NCBI GenBank assembly: GCA_025359705.1
Contig: JANYFS010000295.1
Location: forward strand, 1-13,715
Length of the DNA stretch: 13,715 nt
DNA from: Deinococcales bacterium
Lineage (GTDB): Bacteria > Deinococcota > Deinococci > Deinococcales > Deinococcaceae
Direction of reading: 5' to 3'
Shown: one piece after another, positions 5,860 through 12,729 of the stretch
Layout of the letters: each line of letters begins with the position of its first letter
Numbering within the stretch: the stretch's first letter is position 1
Translations under genes and position numbers: made by a program
The notes under the pieces: model-generated
Seen by the model: the letters and a program-made list of their open reading frames with translations, nothing else
The model's database searches: none
What the model was told of the DNA's origin: nothing

Positions 5860-6960
5860 ATGTACTCGGATATATCGGAAAAGAATGTTTTGGCTCGAGC
5901 GGTCAAGCCTCGAGCTGTACTCGCACTATTTTTAGGCGCACTCTCATTTTCACTTGCTTTGGGGGCGGCCCAAGCCGAAGATTTATCCAGCATCAAAAAT
6001 TATCTGCTCGAGCGGGCCACTCAGCTCGAGCAAGAAACCGCACAGGTGAGCAAAGCCGCCGATGCTTATTTTGATTTGCTCGAGACCAAAAATTTCGATT
6101 ATGTTGCGGTATGGAAAGCCAACCCTAGCCAAGTGCTAAAAACCTTGGGCGCAGCGCGGGCCGCATGGCTACAGGCCAGCCCGCGCTATGAAACCATCGA
6201 GGGCATTGTGGCAGGCGTAGAAATGCTATCCAAGCACGATGTTTTGCTGGATGCAGGTGTTTCAGGTCAAGAAGGCGGAGACGGGGTAGCACCCTACGAT
6301 TTGACCTTGCCCAACGGCAAAAAGCTCGAGAAGCCTGGAAATCTGTTTGGTGTCACCGAATCCACTTTGTGGGTTTCCGAATCCCGTTTTACCGTTCAGG
6401 GTAGCAAACCCGACTACAACCGCAATGCCAAGCTCGATTATGGCGAGGCAGGTTTGCCCGATGCCAATGTGCTAAAAGCAGGCGCGGCTCGTTTGCACCT
6501 GCAAGCCCAAGCATTACTCACCGACGCGAAAAAATGGCAGCCCCAAGCCAGCGACGTATTTGGGGCTTTGATTGCCAATGTGCCAACGGTCAGCGATTTT
6601 ATCGAAATCTGGAAAAACTCGAGGTTTGTAGCCAACACGGGGGCCAGCCGTGACTTTGGGGCCATCTCGAGGCTGCGCGACATTACCGACAATGTAAGCA
6701 GTTGGCAAGCGATGTACAGCGGAGTGCAAAGTCAAGTGCGGGCTAAAGACAGCGCCCGAGATGCCCGTATTGTGGCGGGTCTAAGCGACTTGAAAGCCTA
6801 TATCCAAAAGCGCTACTCCAGTGAGCAAAAAGGTCGCCGCTACACCCCACAAGAAGCCGAACAGATCAAAACCGAAGCCCAAAGCCGTGCTACTCGCATT
6901 GTCAATGAGATTAAACAGGCCGCTGTGCAATTGAATGTGCAGTTGCCCAAAGGACGTTGA
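5860..6960 (+). CDS. Secreted imelysin/EfeO-like protein of an iron-uptake pair
   Basis: This 366-aa protein has a signal peptide: a basic stretch around residues 13-18, a hydrophobic core at 19-37, and a likely cleavage after AQA (39). The mature part is mostly helical. The stretch GAARAAWLQASPRYETIEG (about 97-115) resembles the AR-AW-P-YE-EG core of imelysin/EfeO (M75-like) proteins. The family's usual HxxE metal motif would fall at 111-114, but here it reads ETIE. A second-half stretch, ISRLRDITDNVSSWQAMYSGV, fits the helical repeat of the fold. The FTR1 permease gene starts 3 nt downstream, as in efe-type iron systems, so it probably delivers or senses iron outside the membrane. The assignment rests on motif resemblance and context. 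Confidence 0.68.
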   Translation: MYSDISEKNVLARAVKPRAVLALFLGALSFSLALGAAQAEDLSSIKNYLLERATQLEQETAQVSKAADAYFDLLETKNFDYVAVWKANPSQVLKTLGAARAAWLQASPRYETIEGIVAGVEMLSKHDVLLDAGVSGQEGGDGVAPYDLTLPNGKKLEKPGNLFGVTESTLWVSESRFTVQGSKPDYNRNAKLDYGEAGLPDANVLKAGAARLHLQAQALLTDAKKWQPQASDVFGALIANVPTVSDFIEIWKNSRFVANTGASRDFGAISRLRDITDNVSSWQAMYSGVQSQVRAKDSARDARIVAGLSDLKAYIQKRYSSEQKGRRYTPQEAEQIKTEAQSRATRIVNEIKQAAVQLNVQLPKGR

Positions 6961-6963
6961 GAA

Positions 6964-9369
6964 ATGAAGAAATTGCTGCTGGCAACCCTGCTTTTTGGCT
7001 CGAGTCTGTCGTATGCCCAAACTTTAAAACCTGATTTAAAACCTGATTTAAAGCCACAAAGTTTAAAGCAAAGCCCGACCCAAAAAACCCCGCCTATGAA
7101 CTTGGCTGAAAAAGCCGAAACCCTGCGCCAGCAGCTCTCGAGCGCCCAATTGGATTTGGTATTCGACCCACAAAGTGCTAAGGCTTCCTTTGATCAGGCA
7201 AAAAGTCTGGCAGGAAGTCTGGCAAAAAATTCGGGGGTCTCGAGCCTCAATTCATACAATAAGTCATTTGATAAGTCATTCACCGCCCTCGAGCAAGCCC
7301 TAAACCAAAAAAATGAACTACAATTCGCCTCCGAACGGGCCAAGCTGTGGACTTCTTTGCTCAAGCAATCGAACCAAAAAACCCTCGAGGCACTCTCCCA
7401 AAATGATTTGCCTGCTTTTGAACGTTGGTTTGCGCTGCGCGATTACCGCCAAGCCTCGAGATTTGTACGGCCCCAAGCCAGTGGAACAGAGGCGCTTGAG
7501 GCATTCAAAAACCACGAAATTAGCAAAACAGTAGCCCTCGAGCGGGTGCGGGCGGATTTGCTGGACGGCTACCAAGCTCGCCTAAACGAAGTTTTGCAGC
7601 AGTTGCCCCAAAGCCAAAAGCAAGGCTACACCGTTCAGGTGGCAGAGCTTGCCAGCCTTGCCAGTGGTTATTTTGGTATTTTGCAAAGCACCTATCAAGT
7701 GCAGCGCGGCCCTGCTCAAACCAAGGCGGCAACCCTGGCTTTTTCCCAACTCGAGGGTCAAGCTCGCAACAAAAATACAGATCTCACCCCCGCCCTAAAC
7801 CAAGTCTCGAGCGTGCTGCAAGGCTTTAGGGCCGCGCCGCTCTCGAGCGAAGAGCTTTCTAGGCGAACAGGGCAGCTCAACCGTTTTCTCAAGCTGGTGG
7901 CGGTGGAATACACTCGAGGGGTGGATGGGCAGCACGTCAAAAAACAGCTCGAGGTACAAGAGGCGTTGACCTTTGGCAACGGGGCGATTTCGGCTTATAT
8001 GGATTTGCAAAGTACCCTTGAAAGTCAACAGGCGGGACAGAAACCACAACCCGCCCAAATTATTTCCCAAAACCTCAAACAGATCACCAGCGCCCTCGAG
8101 CAAGCCTACACAGGCGAAGCGGTTTTGCCCGTCAATCAATTGCAAGCCAAGGTGCAAGACCTGCAAAATCTGCTCGAGCAAACCCTGCCTAGTGCATGGC
8201 AGCAAGGCGGCAGTGGTTCCGACCTCGAGGTGATTGCCAGCATTTTGGATCAAATGGAAACCGCCAGCAAAACGGGTAATTCTGAGTTGGCAGAATCGGC
8301 GCGGCTCGAGGCATATGCTACCTTTGAGAGCGGTAGCGAGGCCAAATTGCGCTACTTCGACCCCGAATTGGCTCTACGCATCGAAGGACTGTTTTGGAAC
8401 GGCATCGAGGGTGACGGCAACGGCCTTGCCAAGCTGATTGCCCAGAACAAGCCCTCGAGCGAAATATTGGCGGTGCGCCAGCGCCTAGACAGCGAATTCA
8501 AGGGCGCAGCCAAAATTCTTGGTACCGAAACCTCGCCCACCGCAGTTGCCACCAATGCAGGCGTACTGGTTTTTCGGGAAGGTCTCGAGGCGGTACTGAT
8601 TTTGGCAGCACTGATGGCAAGTTTCAAACGCCCCGAAAACCGCCACCTCCGCAAGCCATTGTGGGCGGGATCAGCCGCAGCCTTTGCCTTTTCGGGTCTG
8701 ACCTGGTGGGCCATGCAAGGCTTGCTCTCGCAATTTGCCAAATACGGCGAAAAGCTCGAGGCAGTCGTTTCGGTATTAGCGATTGTGGTACTGCTGGTGA
8801 TTATGAATTGGTTTTTTCACAATATCTACTGGACAGGCCAATTATCCAAGTTTCATCAACAAAAGCAAGGCATCAGTAAACGGGATATGGGTCAAGTCAT
8901 CGGCCTAGTGGTTCTGGGCTTTACCAGTGTCTACCGCGAAGGCTTCGAGACGGTGCTATTTTTGCAATCTTTGATACTGCAATCTGGAAACGCAGTAGTT
9001 CTATTGGGAACTTCGATTGGTCTCATTTTGGTCGGCTTGATTGGTTGGATTATTTTTGCATTACAAACCAAACTCCCACATAAAAAGATGCTTTCCGCTA
9101 CTGGCTTAATGATTTGCATGGTTTTGTTTATGATGGTGGGCAATACCACCCATGTTTTGCAATTGGTTGGCTGGTTTCCGATTCATCCCGTAGCTGGTGT
9201 ACATTTTCCCTACTGGTTAAACCAGTGGTTTGGCATGTTCCCTACTTGGGAAGGCTTATTGTTACAGATACTGGCCCCGATGATCATCATTGGTAGTTAC
9301 TTTGCTGCCGAGGGTCTTAAACGGGTTAAATTGGATAAGAGAATGCAAGATTCTAAAGTAAATGCCTAA
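6964..9369 (+). CDS. FTR1-family iron permease with large extracytoplasmic N-terminal domain
   Basis: This 801-aa protein begins with a signal sequence (MKKLLLATLLFGSSLSYAQ). A short DLKP repeat encoded by a 12-bp tandem duplication (7023-7046) follows. Then comes about 500 residues of helical, Gln/Leu-rich, extracytoplasmic sequence without cysteines. The last about 270 residues are the FTR1 permease with seven or so membrane segments and both iron-binding REXXE motifs: REGLE (538-542) and REGFE (658-662). FTR1/EfeU proteins import ferric iron. Plain EfeU permeases are far shorter, so the N-terminal part is an unusual extension, perhaps an imelysin-like or scaffold domain. AAAGGA lies about 10 nt before the ATG. 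No EfeB-like peroxidase is present here. The membrane part contains no CTCGAG site beyond 8760. Confidence 0.92.
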   Translation: MKKLLLATLLFGSSLSYAQTLKPDLKPDLKPQSLKQSPTQKTPPMNLAEKAETLRQQLSSAQLDLVFDPQSAKASFDQAKSLAGSLAKNSGVSSLNSYNKSFDKSFTALEQALNQKNELQFASERAKLWTSLLKQSNQKTLEALSQNDLPAFERWFALRDYRQASRFVRPQASGTEALEAFKNHEISKTVALERVRADLLDGYQARLNEVLQQLPQSQKQGYTVQVAELASLASGYFGILQSTYQVQRGPAQTKAATLAFSQLEGQARNKNTDLTPALNQVSSVLQGFRAAPLSSEELSRRTGQLNRFLKLVAVEYTRGVDGQHVKKQLEVQEALTFGNGAISAYMDLQSTLESQQAGQKPQPAQIISQNLKQITSALEQAYTGEAVLPVNQLQAKVQDLQNLLEQTLPSAWQQGGSGSDLEVIASILDQMETASKTGNSELAESARLEAYATFESGSEAKLRYFDPELALRIEGLFWNGIEGDGNGLAKLIAQNKPSSEILAVRQRLDSEFKGAAKILGTETSPTAVATNAGVLVFREGLEAVLILAALMASFKRPENRHLRKPLWAGSAAAFAFSGLTWWAMQGLLSQFAKYGEKLEAVVSVLAIVVLLVIMNWFFHNIYWTGQLSKFHQQKQGISKRDMGQVIGLVVLGFTSVYREGFETVLFLQSLILQSGNAVVLLGTSIGLILVGLIGWIIFALQTKLPHKKMLSATGLMICMVLFMMVGNTTHVLQLVGWFPIHPVAGVHFPYWLNQWFGMFPTWEGLLLQILAPMIIIGSYFAAEGLKRVKLDKRMQDSKVNA

Positions 9370-9393
9370 TTTGCATATATTTCCTCGAGCTAG

Positions 9394-9422
9394 ACCCGTC
9401 CCATTCCAACTTGGGTGGTTTT
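9394..9422 (+). terminator. Possible terminator after the iron-uptake operon
   Basis: CCCA (9400-9403) pairs with TGGG (9412-9415), and ACC (9394-9396) with GGT (9417-9419) across a small internal loop; TTTT then an A follows. The stem is short and interrupted, so it is a weak candidate. Confidence 0.35.
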
Positions 9423-9460
9423 ATATTCCCCTCGAGCGCTAGAAACTCATTTCAACCCAC

Positions 9461-9466
9461 TAAACT
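9461..9466 (+). promoter_or_regulatory. -10 element of the CWC-protein gene
   Basis: TAAACT ends exactly 6 nt before the ATG at 9473, the same spacing as other leaderless starts in this window. No Shine-Dalgarno sequence or good -35 is present. Confidence 0.5.
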
Positions 9467-9472
9467 AAACCC

Positions 9473-9685
9473 ATGAATGCGCTCGAGCCAACCCACATCT
9501 GCCCACTGTGCAATCAAGAAAATCACTGCATGGCAGAGCAAATCCGCCGTGGTCTAGCCTCGAGTTGCTGGTGTTTCACCGCTCAAATCCCTTCAGCACT
9601 GCTCGAGCGCATCCCAGCCGACCAAAAGGGAAGCTGCGTTTGCTGGAGCTGTGTGGAAAAATTCAACCTCGAGGGTTCCAATTAG
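9473..9685 (+). CDS. Cysteine-rich CWC-family small protein
   Basis: This 70-aa protein has eight cysteines: C10 and C13 (CPLC), C19, C32 and C34 (CWC), then C55, C57 and C60 (CVCWSC). The CWCF signature followed by a proline-containing helix and a CxCxxC end matches the cysteine-rich CWC family, small presumed metal (zinc) proteins of unknown role. It appears complete and cytosolic, with no signal peptide. It stands alone between the iron-uptake operon and era with its own -10 element, so a link to iron handling is possible but unsupported. Confidence 0.83.
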   Translation: MNALEPTHICPLCNQENHCMAEQIRRGLASSCWCFTAQIPSALLERIPADQKGSCVCWSCVEKFNLEGSN

Positions 9686-9785
9686 GTTTTTGAAAAGGGT
9701 GTCTCGAGCCAAAAATAACTGCTCACCGCATTCTCAGACTGGTGTAGTGGCTGGTATAAAAACACCATACTGTTTTGCATTACAT

Positions 9786-9814
9786 TTGGGTTTCTGCGTC
9801 TCAAGCGGTATACT
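9786..9814 (+). promoter_or_regulatory. era promoter
   Basis: TTGGGT (9786-9791) and TATACT (9809-9814) are separated by 17 nt. The ATG of era begins 9 nt after the -10 element, so the leader would be only a few bases long; AGAAAGG lies in that gap. Confidence 0.6.
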
Positions 9815-9823
9815 AGAAAGGTT

Positions 9824-10729
9824 ATGGAAGATGTACAAACACATTCTGGCTTTGTTGCCATCATCGGTAAGCCCAACGTGGGTAAATCGACGCTGCTCAA
9901 CAATCTTCTTGGCGTGAAAATATCGCCGATCACCTCCAAACCGCAAACCACTCGCCGTGGGGTACGCGGAATTTATACCAATCTGGATAAAACCCATCAA
10001 GCAGTTTTTGTGGATACCCCAGGCTTGCACAAGCCCAAAGATGCGCTGGGCCGCTATATGAATCAGGAAGTCTCGAGCGCTCTGTCTGATGTAGACATCA
10101 TGGTCTGGGTGGTCGATTTGCGCCATCCCCCCGCCGACGAAGACCAACTGGTGGCCCGCAACATCCGCGATTTGCCCAAACCCCTGATTGTGGTGGGCAA
10201 CAAGCTGGATGTCGCCAAATACCCCGACGAGGCCATGAAATACTACAGCGAGCTGCTGGGAGACCGTGAATTTACCAGTGTCATGCTCAGCGCCCAAGAA
10301 CATCCCGAAAAGGTGATGGCCCTGCGCGAAAGCATCATCGAAATCTTGCCCGAAAATCCTTTTTTCTTCCCTGTGGGCAGCGCCTCCGACCAATCCCGCG
10401 AGTTCTGGGCGGGCGAGATTGTGCGCGAAGAAGCCATGAAGCGTTTGGGCCAAGAAATCCCCTACGCGGTTGCCACTCGAGTGACCGATTGGCAAGAACG
10501 CCAAGACGGGCTGATCAAGATTTACTGTGACCTGGTGGTGGAGCGGGTCAATCACCGCATGATTGCCATCGGCAAAGGCGGCAGCAAGCTCAAAGAAATC
10601 GGACAAGCCGCCCGCAAACAGCTCGAGGTGTTCCTCAACACCAAAATCTACCTCGAGCTACAGGTACAGGTCATCTCCAACTGGCGCGAAGATCCTGAAG
10701 CCTTGCGCGAATTGGGCTACGAACAATAA
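9824..10729 (+). CDS. era: GTPase Era
   Basis: This 301-aa GTPase has the usual Era length. It binds 16S rRNA near its 3' end and assists 30S subunit maturation. The G domain carries G1 GKPNVGKS (15-22), the switch region around KPQTTRRGVRG (39-49), G3 DTPG (64-67) followed by the Era-typical LHKP, and G4 NKLD (126-129). The C-terminal KH domain is marked by ERVNHRMIAIGKGGSKLKEIG, with the GKGG loop at 250-253. All nucleotide-binding motifs are intact. It appears to be a single-gene transcript: it has its own promoter and a hairpin plus T-tract about 60 nt after the stop. Confidence 0.97.
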   Translation: MEDVQTHSGFVAIIGKPNVGKSTLLNNLLGVKISPITSKPQTTRRGVRGIYTNLDKTHQAVFVDTPGLHKPKDALGRYMNQEVSSALSDVDIMVWVVDLRHPPADEDQLVARNIRDLPKPLIVVGNKLDVAKYPDEAMKYYSELLGDREFTSVMLSAQEHPEKVMALRESIIEILPENPFFFPVGSASDQSREFWAGEIVREEAMKRLGQEIPYAVATRVTDWQERQDGLIKIYCDLVVERVNHRMIAIGKGGSKLKEIGQAARKQLEVFLNTKIYLELQVQVISNWREDPEALRELGYEQ

Positions 10730-10735
10730 AGCTCG

Positions 10736-10767
10736 AGGGCGAGAGGGCGAGAGAGCGAGAGGGTAAG
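10736..10767 (+). repeat. 8-bp purine-rich tandem repeat downstream of era
   Basis: Four tandem 8-bp units follow the era stop: AGGGCGAG, AGGGCGAG, AGAGCGAG and AGGGTAAG. The last is the exact reverse complement of CTTACCCT, the unit of the tract at 11118-11157, so the two tracts are inverted members of one repeat type. Confidence 0.8.
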
Positions 10768-10783
10768 AAAAAGCAGGTTAAAT

Positions 10784-10813
10784 GTAGGGGCGCTGCTTGC
10801 TGCGCCCTTTTTT
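10784..10813 (+). terminator. Rho-independent terminator of era, built on a GTAGGGG repeat (copy 2)
   Basis: After a GTAGGGG head, GGGCGC (10788-10793) pairs with GCGCCC (10802-10807) around an 8-nt loop. Six T residues follow (10808-10813). GC-rich stem plus T-tract downstream of era supports termination. Confidence 0.75.
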
Positions 10814-10950
10814 GTGGCTCGAGACGAATTGGATTCGTTTTTGGATGTGGGGTTTGGTTTGCGCTCGAGGGAACTTCGGGTGCGTCCTGAATTTGGGGCA
10901 ACAAAGAATTTGAGAATATTTTCTTTCCAGATCGCTCTTTTGGCGGTTTT

Positions 10951-11045
10951 TAGGGTCAGGCACCGCCCGACCCCTACGAATGACAAAAGATTGTATGGGA
11001 TATAAAAAATCTTTTGTAGGGGCGGGGCGCTGCCTCGCCCGTCAA
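10951..11045. repeat. Inverted pair of GTAGGGG hairpin elements (copies 3 and 4)
   Basis: Copy 3 (10955-10977, minus orientation) and copy 4 (11016-11043, plus orientation) face away from each other. Each has the GTAGGGG head and its own hairpin with a 3-nt loop (GTCGGGC/GCCTGAC, GGGCGGGGC/GCCTCGCCC, each with one wobble). Between them a perfect 10-bp inverted repeat ACAAAAGATT/AATCTTTTGT (10983-10992, 11008-11017) makes the whole a compound palindrome, like a small non-autonomous mobile or REP-like element. I see no target-site duplication with certainty. The adjacent stretch 10814-10950 shows nothing recognisable. Confidence 0.7.
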
Positions 11046-11117
11046 TGTGGCAAAAACACACCCCTCGAGCAAGTTCTATCTCGAGATTTTTGCTGGACGC
11101 ATCGAAAAGCACTCTGT

Positions 11118-11157
11118 CTTACCCTCTTACCCTCATACTCTCTTACACTCTTAAACA
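11118..11157 (+). repeat. 8-bp pyrimidine-rich tandem repeat at the phosphorylase start
   Basis: Five consecutive units follow the pattern CTTACNCT: CTTACCCT twice, CATACTCT, CTTACACT, and CTTAAACA, which ends on the A of the start codon. The unit is the complement of the tract after era. Confidence 0.8.
11144..11149 (+). promoter_or_regulatory. -10 element of the phosphorylase gene, inside the 8-bp repeat
   Basis: TACACT ends 7 nt before the ATG at 11157, consistent with a leaderless transcript. It is formed by the fourth repeat unit; neighbouring units offer similar but poorer hexamers. No -35 match or Shine-Dalgarno sequence is visible. Confidence 0.45.
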
Positions 11158-12458
11158 TGACTGTTTACCGAATTCCCGACCTGATTGCCCACAAACGCGA
11201 TGGCCTCGAGCATTCCCCAGAGGCGCTCGAGCAGTTGATTTTTGGTTATGTGGCAGGAGACATTCCCGATTACCAAATTGCTGCTTGGCTGATGGCGGTG
11301 TACCTAAAGGGCATGACCGCCCCCGAGACTGCCGCGCTGACGATGGCGATGGCAAAAAGTGGGGATTTTTTAGACCTCTCGAGCCTGCCCAACACTGTAG
11401 ATAAGCACTCTACTGGCGGGGTGGGCGACAAAACCAGTTTGGTGCTGGCCCCCATGCTGGCAGCGCTGGGCCTGACCGTTGCCAAAATGAGCGGGCGGGG
11501 TTTGGCCCATACTGGCGGAACCATTGACAAGCTCGAGGCGATTCCAGGCTGGAACCCCGTTTTGGGCGACGAAGCCTTTCTCAAACAGGCTAGGGAAATT
11601 GGCATGGCCTTGGTGGGCCAATCCAAAAATCTGGCCCCAGCGGACGGCCTGCTTTACGCCCTGCGCGATGTCACCGCCACGGTGGACAACATCCCGCTGA
11701 TTGCCTCGAGCATCATGTCTAAAAAACTGGCTTCGGGGGCCAAAACCATTGTGCTGGATGTGAAGGTGGGCGGCGGAGCCTTTATGAAAACCCTCGAGCA
11801 AGGTCGCTTGTTGGCCCGCGCGATGGTGGAAATTGGGCAGCACTCGAGCCGAAATGTACGGGCCTTGCTTACCGATATGGACACCCCTTTGGGCCACATG
11901 GCAGGCAATGCTCTCGAGGTACAAGAAGCCATTGCTACCCTGCGCGGTGATGGGCCAAAAGATTTGCTCGAGCTGTGTTTGGAACTTGCCAAAGAAGCAC
12001 TGCTGGCCCACGGTTTTTCGGTGGCGGATGCTCAAACCAGACCGCTCGAGGTGATCCAGTCGGGCGCGGCCCTCGAGAAATTTGCCGCGTTTGTAGCGGC
12101 CCAAGGCGGCGACCCCAGCTATGTTTACCATCCCGAAAAACTGAACGTGGCCCAAAACACCCTCGAGATTACCGCCCTGCACAGTGGTTTCCTCGAGCGG
12201 ATCGATGCTTTGGCAGTGGGCCAAGCGGTACTGGTTTTGGGCGGAGGCCGTGAACGCAAAAATGAAGCCATCGACCACAGCGTGGGGGTGGAAGTGATTA
12301 AAAAGATCTCCGAATCCGTCACAGCAGGCGAACCCTTGGCACGGATTTACCACAACCACAAAGGACTCGAGGCAGCAAAAACCCTGCTGAAACACGCCTT
12401 TACCCTCTCGAGCGAAAAAGTAAATGCCCCCACTTTAATTTTAGACCGAGTTTACTAA
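11157..12458 (+). CDS. deoA: Pyrimidine-nucleoside (thymidine) phosphorylase
   Basis: This 433-aa cytosolic enzyme splits thymidine (and probably uridine) with phosphate into base and (deoxy)ribose 1-phosphate in pyrimidine salvage. Length equals that of Gram-positive-type PyNP (Pdp). The phosphate site KHSTGGVGDKTS is at 83-94 and the family signature SGRGLAHTGGTIDKLE at 112-127. The pyrimidine-binding stretch containing YALRDVTATVDNIPLIASSIMSKK and the glycine-rich VLDVKVGGGAFM follow. The C-terminal domain ends in the usual VYRxI-like position (LILDRVY). The frame extends upstream to an ATG at 10980, but that part is translated repeat DNA. The ATG at 11157 matches the family start. deoA or pdp are both possible names; sequence alone does not settle thymidine versus broad specificity. 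Confidence 0.95.
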   Translation: MTVYRIPDLIAHKRDGLEHSPEALEQLIFGYVAGDIPDYQIAAWLMAVYLKGMTAPETAALTMAMAKSGDFLDLSSLPNTVDKHSTGGVGDKTSLVLAPMLAALGLTVAKMSGRGLAHTGGTIDKLEAIPGWNPVLGDEAFLKQAREIGMALVGQSKNLAPADGLLYALRDVTATVDNIPLIASSIMSKKLASGAKTIVLDVKVGGGAFMKTLEQGRLLARAMVEIGQHSSRNVRALLTDMDTPLGHMAGNALEVQEAIATLRGDGPKDLLELCLELAKEALLAHGFSVADAQTRPLEVIQSGAALEKFAAFVAAQGGDPSYVYHPEKLNVAQNTLEITALHSGFLERIDALAVGQAVLVLGGGRERKNEAIDHSVGVEVIKKISESVTAGEPLARIYHNHKGLEAAKTLLKHAFTLSSEKVNAPTLILDRVY

Positions 12459-12729
12459 TTAAAACACTCCTGCACGAACCCACCAACAACCACTTGATTG
12501 TTTTTTCTCGTGTCTCACACCCAATCTCGCCCTGATCCTGATGCGAGGTATGCAAGCTAACTGACTATTGCCCTCAGATTGTTTTAAACTATTGCTAGAT
12601 GGTTCACGTTTGCACAGATCCACCCCAAAATCCCGATATTCTCTCGAGTGTATGTCCCTCAAGTATGTTTTATTTTGCCCCTCGAGCAGTGTTTTCCCCT
12701 TACCCTTTCTTCCCTCTGGAGACGGTTGA

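Noticed and set aside
9734..10606. Long minus-strand frame (290 codons) opposite era
   Set aside because: It is His/Gly/Phe-rich shadow translation of era, whose GTPase and KH motifs are complete on the plus strand.
1980..11043. CRISPR array or phage-type attachment sites among the hairpin repeats
   Set aside because: Copies are few, irregularly spaced, in both orientations and not separated by uniform spacers; no cas or integrase gene is present.
10980..11156. N-terminal extension of the phosphorylase frame to an upstream ATG
   Set aside because: The extra 59 residues translate the GTAGGGG hairpin and the 8-bp tandem repeats; the family N-terminus begins at the ATG at 11157.
11370..12395. 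Long minus-strand frame (341 codons) opposite the phosphorylase
   Set aside because: It is the complement of a fully conserved enzyme and its composition is typical of antisense translation.
12485..12506. AACAA/TTGTT hairpin with T-tract after the phosphorylase gene
   Set aside because: The stem is five A/T-dominated pairs with an 8-nt loop, too weak to call a terminator despite six T residues.
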